A stretch of DNA of 64,000 nucleotides from Heliopora coerulea (GCA_030142905.1 JASJOG010000177.1:434001-498000), one strand, 5' to 3'. Positions 23,190 to 33,751 are shown, counted from the stretch's first letter. A program made the numbers and translations. The notes: generated by a model not told the origin, from the sequence alone.

Positions 23190-23381
23190 GGGGCCGTTCA
23201 CACTAGCGTGTTAGATCGATCTGAGATTGATCAAAGTCAAAATCGATCAGAGTGTGAACGCTTAAATGCAAGCTGAGATCGATCCAAACGAATGTGGACG
23301 CATTCACGAAGCGAACTGAGATTGATCTCAGATCGGTCTCAGATCGATTCAAGCTAGATCGACCTCAGTGTGAACGGCCCC
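23190..23381. mobile_element. 192-bp GATC-rich MITE with TA target site
   Basis: Ends are ggggccgttcacact and its complement agtgtgaacggcccc, flanked on both sides by TA (23188-23189, 23382-23383). The interior is largely made of ctgagatcgatc-like words in both orientations. There is no coding capacity. A TA duplication suits Tc1/mariner-type mobilisation, but a 3-bp TWA duplication of a Harbinger cannot be excluded. Confidence 0.8.
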
Positions 23382-23839
23382 TAAGAGTTGTGCAAGGTGG
23401 TGAGCTGGGTCGATAAATTCAACCTCTTTTTTCAAAATCCATGGGTTTGAATGATCAGGCTGTTTTAAAATTTAAATGTATTGAGACGAAAGAGAGAAAT
23501 CAGCGAAAGAGTATAATCCTAAAAGCAAGGTTTACATGCACTGCCGAGGACAGGATTTAGAACAAATACGGACAGAAAAGAAAATTCACGTACTTGCGGG
23601 TTTTGCATCTTAAATTATAACTGAAATCCAGCGCTCCATTACAGAAACTACGAGGAAACTGTTGATGTAGATGCAAACTGAACAAATCAGGATAACCGTT
23701 ATGATTCTTTTTTGTGCTTCACTTCAAAAAGGTATCGTCGATGAGAGTAGTTTACTATGCCCATTTCGCAAAATTTACAATGCTTCAAAAATTACGATAA
23801 GCTTCGCAGTAACTGAAAGAGATAACGCACTTAACATAC

Positions 23840-23911
23840 GTTTTCTTTAAATGCTTTTAGCTCGGACTTTGAGATCGTGTCTGCTTTGGCAATTATTGGA
23901 ATGATGTTCAC
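23840..23911 (-). pseudogene. Septin exon 'E': G4 AKAD
   Basis: 72 nt, 24 codons, VNIIPIIAKADTISKSELKA then FKEN, phase 0 at both ends, with acceptor cttccag and donor GTATGT. It carries the guanine-specificity motif AKAD and is intact. Confidence 0.93.
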
Positions 23912-24110
23912 CTGGAAGAAATTAGGAAAAGAAAATTAAGGGGAGAACAAAAGGAGTTTAGAAAAGGCGATGGTTAGATCAATCTCTTTAACGAAGCCAA
24001 TTTCCAGACAACAGGTTTGAAAAATATCGATACAGAATATAAATTTCACTAGGAAACAGTTTCAGTGGCGCAACAAGGTTTTTTGGGATCCTCGGGACCA
24101 TGGTAACAAT

Positions 24111-24625
24111 ACTCAACATATAGATATTCACATCTAAGAAAGCTTATTCACGTTCAACAAATTGAGTTTCTGCTCAACAAAATGTATTTATATTCAACAA
24201 AATATATTCACTTTCAACAAAGTGAATTTATATTCAGCAAAATACATTCACATTCAAGAAACCCTTTTACACTGTCAACAAAGGAGATTTCCCTTATAGT
24301 TACTGACATTTTTCTCGTGTTTTCTTGCCCTTCATAATTATCCACAATGGCCAAAAGTAAGTGAAAAAACTGCCCCCATTTCCCTGACGACGTCTCGGCT
24401 TCGTTTTAGCTATCCGGCATTGTCAAGTAATACGGTCGCAAGGGTTTGCGGGATTTGTTGACAGCCTAAAATGGTTCCTTGAATGTCAACAGTTTTGTTG
24501 AATGTGAATATATTTTGTTGAATATGAATATATTTTGTTGAATATAAATACACTTTGTGGAATAGAAACACAATTTGCTGAACGTGAATACACTTTGTTA
24601 GATGTGAATATCTGTATGTTGAATT
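24111..24625. mobile_element. Foldback-type element with arms of tandem short repeats
   Basis: The left arm (24111-24270) and right arm (about 24484-24625) are inverted copies over about 150 bp, starting caacata(t/c)agatattcacat. Within each arm a word of roughly 20-22 bp built on attcaacaaaatatattcac is repeated 5-7 times. Long inverted arms made of tandem subrepeats are the hallmark of Foldback elements. The unpaired centre (about 200 bp) has no transposase. It lies in the septin intron between exons E and D. Confidence 0.75.
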
Positions 24626-24639
24626 TTGCGCCATTTCGC

Positions 24640-26010
24640 AAACTATACGGGACAGATGATTTTGGAAGTGTTTTTAGTCCGATACTAGAAGTTGGTTGAG
24701 ATGGCAAAGCATCTCGTCTACACCACGATTTTGAGTATTAAACAGAAAACTTCTTTGTGGAAATAACAGAGAAAATCTTCCTGCACTTCCATAAACACTC
24801 CTCTCAATAAGTTACGCAAATACTTGACATAATATATCATGCTTCAGTTACCGAAGAATTACCAATTAAGTGGCCCCCGTCACTTTCCGGGTTTAGTGCT
24901 TATTAGGGTTCGCTACTTTCGGGGGACAGTAATGGTCGGGTGGCAAAAACATAGTTAATTTACTTAAGTTGGATATCTGATATCGTTGAAGAAATGATGA
25001 AAAGTTACTGCATACCCTCGTAGGTTTATTTTTTGTTTCTGTTAGGTTGAACATCTTTGACCAGTGTAATTTTTAATCGAAGGGAGTGCATATCATCCTT
25101 TATCACTTAGTGGGACGTTTGCACCATGTTCGTAATAAAATTGTTAACCATCGAGTGCTTACTTTCTTTCCTGCATACGTTACATGCATACGCTGTACAT
25201 ACATGAACGTTTTTGTGGGAATCATGTCACTTCACAATTTATCTACGTGAGATGGAAAATTAACTATACACGTTACTTTCCGCGGGGTCGCTAATTTCGC
25301 AAATTTTTGTAGTATCTCCAAAATTTTACGTTACTTTCGGGGGGGCGCTGCTTTGGGATTCTACGGTATCGTAATACATGTGCTGCTGTAATCAGATTAA
25401 ATGATTGAACTGGACGTGCAAATGTATGTCATACATTTAAGTGTTTTCACTTGGATTTTAGGTCAAATTAAAGCATTCAAACGAATACAGTTTTCATTTT
25501 GCATGTAAAACACATTCAACGGCATAAAATAAGAAATTAAATTAAGGAGCACAAAGAAGCGCACTTCAAGCTTAGCCTAACTAATCATGCTCGTTGACAA
25601 TGAGACGGAGAGTCCGAAACTTATGGAGGTTGACCGTGCGAATATCCTTTGGAAATTCCTTCATGCAGCTGAAATTGCGGCATAACAGTTCTAACATCTT
25701 AATGATTAGAATGTCGTAAATAGTTCGGGGCCTCTGCTTTCATTTTCTCGGAGCCCGTGGGGCTTACCCGCCATCCCCTATTTTTTCGATCCTGGTAACA
25801 AAACCCATTAGTTCGGTTATTCCTTCAAGTTCCTTAAGATAACGAGTACGAGAAGAGACGTCGTGTTTGTACTATCGCAAGATGCAGGTTTAGGTCATCG
25901 CACAGGAAAAGTCACAGGAAATAAATTGATGGTTCCTGAAAATTTGTAAGTACACAGCGTATGTATAAACATGAATAATAACAAGCCCTATTAGAAAAGT
26001 CATAGCACAT
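24640..26010. other. Septin intron, nothing recognised
   Basis: AT-rich. Around 24870-25380 the words ttactttccg/tttcgggggg recur and may belong to an unidentified dispersed repeat. Confidence 0.35.
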
Positions 26011-26015
26011 GTTAC

Positions 26016-26061
26016 CTTCTTATCCAGTTTTTTCATACAAATCAGATCTAAAGACTTCAAA
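26016..26061 (-). pseudogene. Septin exon 'D'
   Basis: 46 nt encoding (S)LKSLDLICMKKLDKK, bounded by acceptor ccatactag and donor GTAACA. It is intact, with phases that fit the neighbouring exons. Confidence 0.9.
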
Positions 26062-26461
26062 CTAGTATGGAAAAAATACAACAAATCTCATTTGCCATTC
26101 ATGGGTACAAATAAACTGTGAGAACGTCATGAAAGAGCGCTTAAATAGAGTTTTCTGGAATAAAGTGGAGGACAGAAAATAGACTAAGCCACCTTGTAAA
26201 AGACGAATAGGACAGTACAATTGGAATTTAATTTTTGCACTGGCGCGTCTTTCAACAGCTGTATATACTAGTGCTTATATAAAGGACCCTTTTCTGTATT
26301 TACCTTAAGTGTTATTGAAGTCAGTTGTTCAATGTCTGGATAACTTATCCGGCAGATATTTAAAGGGAAGTGAACAGCAATATCCACGTTTATTACCAGA
26401 ATTTAAATGTTATATTATGAATGGGCAGCCATTCACTGGGATAGTGCTATCCACGCGGATA

Positions 26462-27857
26462 CAGTGGGGGTCAAAAGTCTGAGTCCAGTCAATATGCTAT
26501 TGTCTTTTATTGATATACAGTATATTTTCACACAACACAGCACTATATGTGTATAACTTTAGCATTTACATCAACATTGGAGTTGAGTACATTGTATTAG
26601 CCAAGGAAACATTAATTTAATATTTTGTGTGACCTCCTTTTGCTTTTAAAACAGCTTTAACTCTTCGCGGCATAGAGTCAACAAGATTTCTGAGTACTGC
26701 TGGTTTAAGGTTATTCCAGCATTGATTAAGGACATCCCATAGGTTGTCTTTACTTGTGGGATTATGTTTCACTTTCTCCCGGTTCAAATGTTCCCATAAA
26801 TTCTCAATAGGGTTTAGATCCGGAGATTGAGGAGGAAAATCCATAACGACCAGATCACCTGTCTCTTCCTTCCTTCTTAAATAATTTTTACACATGTGAG
26901 AAGTGTGTTTCGGATCATTATCTTGTTGCAACACAAAACCCCTTCCGCACAACCTTAAGCCAGATGGTATGGCTCGTCTTTGAAGGATGGAGTGATATTT
27001 TTGCTTTTTGTAAGAGTGTTCTTAATTCTGTAAAGATCGCCAACACCATTATAACTAAAGCAGCCCCAAACCTGGATGTTCCCACCACCATGTTTCACTG
27101 TTGGCTTGAGGCAAGAGTTTATAAATCTCTCGTTCTTTCTACGTCTAACATAAATGCGACGGTTATTTCCGTATATTTCAAATTTTGATTCATCTGCGAA
27201 AAGAACATTTCTCCAATCTTCATTAGTGTAACGCCTGTATTTTCTGGCCAATAGCAAATGTTTCCGTTTGTTTCGGGATCTTAGCAATGGTTTTGAGACA
27301 GCCACTCTTCCATGTAGACCACATGTATTTAGTCTCCTTTTCACTGTTGATCTGCTTATTGTTTTTTCTCGAGTTTCATTAACTATTGATTGAATATTAC
27401 CAGCCGTTGCAGTTCCGTTACGTAAGGAGGTTGTCTTAATGTAGTGATCCTCCTTCAAAGTGGAGACTCTTGGCCTCCCAGATCTTGGTTTTGTAGAATA
27501 GGATTTTGTTTCTCGAAACCTTTCCAAAGTTCGCTGCAGAGCACTCTTTGAAACCCCTGTCTTTTCAGCAATTTTGCACTGTGATAAACCTTCATTACTC
27601 AGTGCAATTATTTGACCTCTTACTCCTTCACTGAGTTCTTTTGCCATCTTTGGTCCAGCTACACATCATAGAGACTTTATATAAATTACAGCGTGTGTTA
27701 AATAACTCCAAAATTAAAAGGAAGGCATGTGGGAAGCATATACTGATAAGAATACGCATGTGTAAATCAATTAATGAATTTTTCTCCACATGAAACATGA
27801 TTTATCATACACTGAGGGAAAAAAATACGACTGGACTCAGACTTTTGACCCCCACTG
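26462..27857 (-). mobile_element. Tc1-like DNA transposon, 1396 bp, TA target duplication
   Basis: Perfect 29-bp terminal inverted repeats begin cagtgggggtcaaaagtctg at 26462 and close at 27857, with TA on each side (26460-26461, 27858-27859). A transposase lies inside on the minus strand. The identical termini and the single coding lesion suggest recent activity. It sits in the septin intron between exons D and C. Confidence 0.95.
26617..27647 (-). pseudogene. Tc1-type transposase, DD38E spacing, one frameshift
   Basis: ATG at 27647. The N-terminus has a paired-like helix-turn-helix ([20 protein letters not shown]), a GRPR hook (KPRSGRPR) and a second HTH. Catalytic residues: first Asp in [10 protein letters not shown], second in QQDNDPKHTS, Glu in NPIENLW. 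I count 38 residues between the second Asp (first D of DND) and the Glu, not the 34 of classical Tc1. DD38E is the spacing described for the Intruder family. The frame breaks at about 26990-27015, in an A-rich run, and resumes at [14 protein letters not shown]. The last residues are RVKAVLKAKGGHTKY. Apart from this frameshift the protein is complete (about 340 residues). Confidence 0.92.
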
Positions 27858-28085
27858 TATAAGTTACTGTACGTTCAATTGTTGGGAGTATGAATAGCCC
27901 TGTTCGTTTGCTGGGACCTCTCAGCAGGATGAGCAATCCCATGAAACAAGTAATTATGTTTGAATGACTGACTCGAAACACACGGAAGGTGGATCACTTT
28001 GATGTGTCCGAAAAGGATATTCGGGAATTATGGTATACTATTACCATGACAATACAGTATACTGTTTCTCGGCAATAATACTTAC

Positions 28086-28231
28086 GAGTGTCCTGTTGGT
28101 GAAATAAAGTAGAGACAAGCGTTGATCCTTGTGTCCTGGTAATCACTCAAGGATCGTTTTATCTTCAGCTCTTCTTGTAAATACTGTAGGCCTCAAACTG
28201 TTTGTCGATGTATTCAACAACTTTACCATGG
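28086..28231 (-). pseudogene. Septin exon 'C' with a 5-nt frameshifting insertion
   Basis: Begins [14 protein letters not shown] and resumes as [20 protein letters not shown] then [12 protein letters not shown]. The two halves are in different frames. Five bases (plus-strand ctgta, 28184-28188) lie exactly between them. Removing them gives 141 nt with phases that match both neighbours. As written, the frame reaches a stop within 10 codons. Confidence 0.88.
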
Positions 28232-28452
28232 CTAAAAAAATGAAATAAATACCTTGAAGTCCACAGGTATGAGAACATATTTTTGTAGTAGACAGTTGAA
28301 GAATCGGACACAGTTTTGTGCTAATCCGGCTAAAAAAACTTTTACGTTTAACCCGAAAAGTTATTGTCCATGACCTAAGGTAACATTTCAAGTGACGTTC
28401 AAAATGTTGAGCCTAGAGTAACGTCAAACTATTTCTAATTCTGGCGAAATCC

Positions 28453-28531
28453 AACTATTTGGTGATAACCAGCAAATTTGGTAGAATGTTACCATTCGGT
28501 AACATTCTACCAAATTTGTACCAAATAGTCC
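28453..28531. repeat. Cruciform-capable palindrome
   Basis: caaatttggtagaatgttac(c) at 28473-28493 is followed by a 4-nt loop and its exact reverse complement at 28498-28518. An outer pair ctatttggt/accaaatag extends the stem with internal bulges. It lies in the septin intron between exons C and B. Confidence 0.85.
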
Positions 28532-28659
28532 AAGCAATTTTGCAAGCAGGAAAATTGGTGGGAAAACTGTTTTTGAGTATCAGTAAGCATTTAAAACTAA
28601 AATTCGCCTACTAATATAAAACTTCTGCTGTAAAACCATCTAAAACTACTGTATTAATC

Positions 28660-28770
28660 CATATAGGTTCCAGGATTAAATCTTGCAACTATCCTAGATC
28701 CAGTATCCGGTAACCTACTATCCGGTTGGATCCGCTATCCGATAAAGTGGTGCTCGTCACATCCCTATTC
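28660..28770. mobile_element. Possible single end of an hAT-type MITE
   Basis: Several tatccggt/gatccg words end in gtgctcgtcacatcccta, whose complement tagggatgtgac is typical of hAT-like MITE ends. The opposite end was not found. Confidence 0.3.
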
Positions 28771-29762
28771 TGTATATAGGCAATTGCAAAGTATAACATC
28801 AGAGTATATTAAACATGTAGACGTATTGTCAAGACTAAAGAAGTCACATGAAGATAGTCATTCTCCAACTATGTAAATGAGTGTTGCAAGTCTCGAGATC
28901 GGCTTTAAGACAACATCTTATCGGTCTTGCTCTTCGGTGTGCAGTGCTCTCAACCTCGGACTTCTGAATCTCCCAAATCGAGCGCCGTAAAAATATCTGG
29001 TAAGTTGTAACATAGTTTTTAATTAAACTGAACTGAGTTCTAACAATCATTTAGCTTGAATCAAATTAAATATGATAAAAATATAGCCTCGTTTTTCCAT
29101 TCCTCCCAATCACAAAAGTCTTACGTCAGCTTACGTTAGTACAATAAATATACAGGTTTAGTCGACCTGCCCAGCCTTGGATAAATTGTCAGCAGAATTT
29201 ATCCAAGCATAATTCCCGCAATCAAGCTGCTCTTCTAAATTCCAATCCAAATTATAAACAAGCTCACCAGCACTGCAGACTCAGCAGCAATTACAACTTG
29301 AAACTCTTTCTATCGAATTTTGACCATTTTTGACCACTGACCGTCACCAATTTTTGGATCATTTTAAATTTTTAATGAGGGAAAGTGACTACGGGTTGAC
29401 GAGGTCATCGCCTCTGTGTCGGACACAAGGATCTTGGTCTTAGTCCTACACCAGTGGGTCTTGTTATTTGACCCATTGGTCTTGGTCTCGGTCCCGGTCC
29501 CAAACAAGATTTCGACTACAACACCCTTGTGCATATGGTATACGGTTTAGGTAGAGAGTTTTTGGCTTCATAGCAACAACATTTACAATTTACCATGTCT
29601 TATGATCACAGAAGAACATCAACTTTGATACGGACAGGATATTGACAAAGCAAATGTTAACAAAGAGAAAACATGCAAACCATGTATATTGTAAAAGGAA
29701 ACTAATTCCACAAAGTAAGAATTAAGTGCAGAAATAGAGAATATTTTGATATCCCCACAAAC

Positions 29763-29844
29763 CTGTCTGTTTTGTTCACTTGGTCTCCATAACCCACTGT
29801 ATCGACAATTGTTAGTTTCAGATTCACGTTACTCTCCTGTAACT
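29763..29844 (-). pseudogene. Septin exon 'B': G3 DTVG
   Basis: Reads [20 protein letters not shown] followed by QVNKTD. The acceptor is ...tatttag and the donor GTTTGT. Its 5' phase accepts the end of the P-loop exon directly, so the in-between exon found in other septins is symmetrical and may be skipped or lost. Confidence 0.9.
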
Positions 29845-29988
29845 CTAAATACTAAGACTAATCTGTCACCATAATGGTACATTGATACTTTAATCTCGTA
29901 TTACTATAATAGTAATAATAATACATATGAAAAATTTCTCCATTTTGATTATTCTGATTGGGCCAAATTTGGGCAATTTCAAGGTACA

Positions 29989-30093
29989 GAGGAACCTGTA
30001 TATAACGAACCAGTATATAACGGCCCTGCATTAAGCGGTCACCCTCAATTAAGTAGCCAGTTTTCAAAGTTCGGAATTTTCACCCATACAAAC
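29989..30093. mobile_element. Left end of an AACCTGTATATAACGGCC element
   Basis: This 105-bp stretch is closely matched in reverse complement by 33663-33751. Together they look like the long terminal inverted repeats of one DNA transposon, now separated by 3.6 kb that includes the Penelope-like element. Confidence 0.55.
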
Positions 30094-30167
30094 ATACAAA
30101 AAGGCCCAAAGTTGCAGTTTTCGCAAACAGGTCCCGGTTGGATCTTAAAAATGTTGTAATACTCAAA

Positions 30168-32327
30168 ATTTTCCTGTATTAAAGTAAATGGTTTGAACCT
30201 GGGAGAATCGTGACATGTTTGAGGAAGTTGATCGTCCAGGTTAGTGTAGTCTTGAGAAAGACTGTTGGTTGAAGTGACTGACGTTTCGACAGCCTTAGCG
30301 GCGGTCATCTTCAGAGTCAAAAGGAGAGTAAAGGTCAGGTTCGCCTGTATTTGTATCTGGCTCGTCCGTGATAAGTGGGCGGTCGTATTAGTCATTGAGG
30401 TGTGATATTTGGCGAGAAGCAATGGGTGTGGTTGTGTAGGCGTTAATTATCAGTTTGTCGAAGTGTAAGTCTATTGGCTGCTCGCACGTTTGACTTTGTG
30501 AATTAGTCGTTTGTAAGGTCCCGGTAATTGTTGTGATCGGTTTAATGGATTTTGTTCTAAGTTCGTATACCAGCTTTCTAGTGTGAGTCGCTGTTTGTAG
30601 TTGGTGCTGTACGTAATGCATTTTGCCGAATCCCAGTCAATGTTGTGTTTGGTTTGTCGGTGGTGTTCGGCAATGTGGTTGGTTTTGTCTCCGTTTTTTG
30701 TCGCTCGTTTGTGTTCTGTTAGTCGTATATTTAAGTTTCTGCTAGTCTCACCTATATAAGTGGCTTGGCAGTCGGAGCAATTAATTTTGTAAATTGTACC
30801 TTGTCTTTCGTGCGGTTGTTCTCTGTCCTTAACGTTAGTCAGTACATGTCGTAAAGTTGTGATGGGTTTGTGCGCTACTCGTATGTTGTATGGTCGTAAG
30901 ATACGCGAGATAATCTCAGACGTACCTTTTATGTAGGGTATCGTTGCTGTAGTTGTTGTCGGACTGTTGTTTTTGTCGCGTTCATTGTCTTTGTAAGTGT
31001 TAAGTTTGATGAAGTCAGAGTTATAGTTGTTTTTGTGGAAAACGCATTGTAGGTAGTCATTTTCTTGGCGTAGAGCGTCGGGTGAGTTACAAATGAGTTG
31101 TGCGCGTCTCGTCAATGTTTTGATGGTGGTAGCTTTGTGTGAGGTTGGATTGTACGACGATTGGTCAAGTAGTCTGTCAGTATGCGTTGGTTTCCTGTAG
31201 ACAGTGGTCTGTAGTTTGTTATTGTCACTACTTACCAAACAGTCAAGGAACGGAATAGCTCCGTCTTCTTCAATCTCTTTGGTAAATTGTATGTGACTGT
31301 TCTGTTCGTTAATGTGTTTGTGAAACTCGTCAATCTCGTCTTCGGGTAGTGCAGTAATCGTGTCGTCAACGTAACGAAACCAAAAAGGTAACGTGTGTTT
31401 GTAAGTTGCAAGAGCTCGTTCCTCTATGGATTGCATTACAATTTCAGCAACCACAACAGAAACGGGTGAGCCCATTGCCGTGCCATGTAACTGTTTGTAG
31501 TGTTTACCGTTGTATTGAAAGTAAGTTGATGTGAGACAAAGTTCCAGTAGTTCCACGATGTCCCCTGTAGGTAAAGGAAGTGCGTCAGTAAATTCGTTGA
31601 TGGCAGTTTTGGTGCATTCTAGCGCCAGTTGAAGCGGAATACTGGTAAACAGTGATTTCACGTCAAAAGACACTAGCTTGTGGTTGTGTGGTATTTGTAC
31701 TGTTTTGAGGTTGTTGATGAAGTTTTCAGTCGATCGTAGTCTATGTTGTGACTTGTTGGTTAGTGGTTGCAGTATAGTTGTTAAGTATTTGGAAAGTTCG
31801 TAAGTAGGCGACCCACAGAACGAAACTATAGGTCGCATGGGTATTTGTGGCTTGTGAAGTTTCGGTAGTCCGTACAGCTTTGGTGATCGCGGTACCGAAC
31901 ACCTGAGTCGATAGTAGGTTTGTTGAGTGATCGTGTTAGTTTTTCTCATTGAGAAAATTTTGTTGTTAAGTTTTCGTTGAAGTGATGGTGCAGGGTCTCG
32001 TTTAAGTAGTTCGTAGGTTTGTTTGTCGTTAACTAGTTCGTCCATTTTGTCGTAGTAATCGGTCTTGTCCATAACAACAGTAACGCGTCCTTTGTCTGCT
32101 GATAGTATGACAATGTTTTCGTCATGTTTTAGTCGTTTGAGTGCTTGTTTTTCGACTGTCGTCAAGTTAGTATCACGTATAGAGGCCGATTGTACGGTGG
32201 AGGCGACCCTACTCCTGATCTCGTCTTTTGTTGCCTCTGCCAAATCTCTTTGAGAAGCTTCAACCAACAGTCTTTCTCAAGACTACACTAACCTGGACGA
32301 TCAACTTCCTCAAACATTTTCCTGTAT
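30168..32327 (-). mobile_element. Penelope-like element with inverted terminal repeats
   Basis: A 60-bp sequence at 30215-30274 recurs as an exact reverse complement at 32258-32317. This inverted arrangement of pseudo-LTRs is known in Penelope-like elements. The direct repeat attttcctgtat flanks the unit (30168-30179, 32316-32327) and is a candidate 12-bp target duplication. The left side carries tgacgtttcgacagcc and gcggtcatcttcaga, words typical of Penelope terminal repeats. The coding sequence is cut at its 5' end where it meets the inverted copy. It lies between septin exons A and B. Confidence 0.85.
30471..32267 (-). CDS. Penelope RT with GIY-YIG endonuclease, 5'-truncated
   Basis: Uninterrupted frame of 598 codons. 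The TTG at 32267 is only the first sense codon after an upstream stop in the inverted repeat, so the natural N-terminus is missing. RT motifs: IVILSADKGRVTVVMDKTDY, PKLYGLPKLHKP, LVSFDVKSLFTSIPL (motif A Asp), HGTAMGSPVSVVVAEI (motif B) and FRYVDDTITAL (motif C, YVDD). The C-terminus has a GIY-YIG nuclease: GTIYKINCSDCQATYIGETS, RLTEHKRA, and the metal-binding Glu in RLTLESWYTN. Both catalytic domains are intact. Penelope-like RTs prime at nicked targets or telomeres; this copy has the endonuclease type. No ATG-led start is available, so it is probably not independently active. Confidence 0.92.
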   Translation of the reverse strand: MVEASQRDLAEATKDEIRSRVASTVQSASIRDTNLTTVEKQALKRLKHDENIVILSADKGRVTVVMDKTDYYDKMDELVNDKQTYELLKRDPAPSLQRKLNNKIFSMRKTNTITQQTYYRLRCSVPRSPKLYGLPKLHKPQIPMRPIVSFCGSPTYELSKYLTTILQPLTNKSQHRLRSTENFINNLKTVQIPHNHKLVSFDVKSLFTSIPLQLALECTKTAINEFTDALPLPTGDIVELLELCLTSTYFQYNGKHYKQLHGTAMGSPVSVVVAEIVMQSIEERALATYKHTLPFWFRYVDDTITALPEDEIDEFHKHINEQNSHIQFTKEIEEDGAIPFLDCLVSSDNNKLQTTVYRKPTHTDRLLDQSSYNPTSHKATTIKTLTRRAQLICNSPDALRQENDYLQCVFHKNNYNSDFIKLNTYKDNERDKNNSPTTTTATIPYIKGTSEIISRILRPYNIRVAHKPITTLRHVLTNVKDREQPHERQGTIYKINCSDCQATYIGETSRNLNIRLTEHKRATKNGDKTNHIAEHHRQTKHNIDWDSAKCITYSTNYKQRLTLESWYTNLEQNPLNRSQQLPGPYKRLIHKVKRASSQ

Positions 32328-32801
32328 CTTAAAAAGTTAACTGTTAATTGAGGGTAAATGCCACAATATCCTTTAAGATAAACCCTTAACAGTTAATTTG
32401 TGGTTACAGTTCCACATATTTTAGTTGACCAGCCAAGTGCAAATTTGATGATGACAGGTAAAAGCTCTTTGAATCTTCTCAACGTCTGTCACAGAATATT
32501 TCAACTTTGTAGTAGTGGTCTGCTGCTGCATGCCTGTCCTTGAGAAAGCTAGTGTACTGTTTCAAATGCCCTACCAATTCAAGTGCCCTTGAACTTCAAG
32601 AAAGTGACCTGATTCACAGTAAACCAAAAATTGCCTCTTTCGGCCGAAGATAAGATGCTATTTTTTAACTTTAGGAAAAAAGCTTGGTTTGCTTCTTAAT
32701 ATTCATCAACTGTATCTGATTTATCATGTGCTGTTGGTGAACAGTAAACTGACTACCTGTAAATCCATGAATTTTATTAAATTACTGAATTTAAAGTAGA
32801 G

Positions 32802-33751
32802 TAGAACCTGTATATAACGGCCATCCTCGGGACTTTAGAAACTGGCCGCTTAATACAGGATCACCAAAAATACTCACTGGGCGTGGTCAAATGTCAATTT
32901 TATTTGCGTATTATACAAAACTTCATTCAAGCAAACAATAAGACCACCAACCCTCTTTCAGGCAATCTTTACTTTCAACAAATGTGCTAACTTGTAACTG
33001 TAGTGGTGCAATAAACGTAAAGTTATGTAAAGGTACAATCAGTTGTCCTCAGCTCTAACATACAGAACTTCTATGACTTACGGTTCACAAGGAAATACGT
33101 CTCATTCCGTCATTTTGATAGTTTTTACAATCAACGTGCAGTTAAAACGGAAATTTTGCTAATGTAGCCCTGCAGGCAATAAAATTCAAGCTAACAAACA
33201 ACGGTAAAGTCACTGTAAAGGGCAAGCACGTTAACAGTGGTGGAGGTTATGGCCAGAGAATCCTGTGCGAGTACATATGTGTGAAAGCGTTTCCTTCTCA
33301 ATCACATGGCTCAAAAACAAGCTAGCTAAAGAGGAATTTCATGTAGAGCTAGACGGAAGCAGATTCGAAACAAACAACATTAATATTTTTTGCGTCCCGT
33401 GATTTTGTACCACAGCTCATTGCTGACATCTGGGAAGGATTAACCACGATGAACGATTAATTATTAGAATTAGCTTTGTTATTTCTGCAGTGATGATGGG
33501 TCGCTTCTTAAACACAATCAGACAATGAAATACTGCGTGAAATGACATGTGACTTTAAGTTTCCGTTCAAGGGTGACCGCTTAATACAGGTAAAAAGAAC
33601 AAAAAAAGGCCAACATGGGGCTGCTAAAGGTTGGCCGTTTAATACAGGTAGCAATAACAGCGTTTGTATGAGCGAAAATTCAGGACTTTGAAAACTAGTC
33701 GCTTAATAGAGGGTGGCGGCTTAATGCAGGGCCGTTATATAAAGGTTCCAT
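32802..33751. mobile_element. Non-autonomous DNA transposon with gaacctgtatataacggcc ends
   Basis: Left end agaacctgtatataacggcc (about 32802-32822). The right end, at about 33732-33751, is the inverted form with changes (ggccgttatataaaggttcc). ggccgcttaatacagg-like words recur internally near both ends in opposite orientations. No transposase. The right end also pairs with 29989-30093, so two nested copies are possible. Confidence 0.5.

Noticed and set aside
30276..30325. Hammerhead ribozyme in the Penelope terminal repeat
   Set aside because: GAAACGTC is present, but the canonical CUGAUGA box is not (CTGAAGATGA instead). Without folding it is not supported as a feature.
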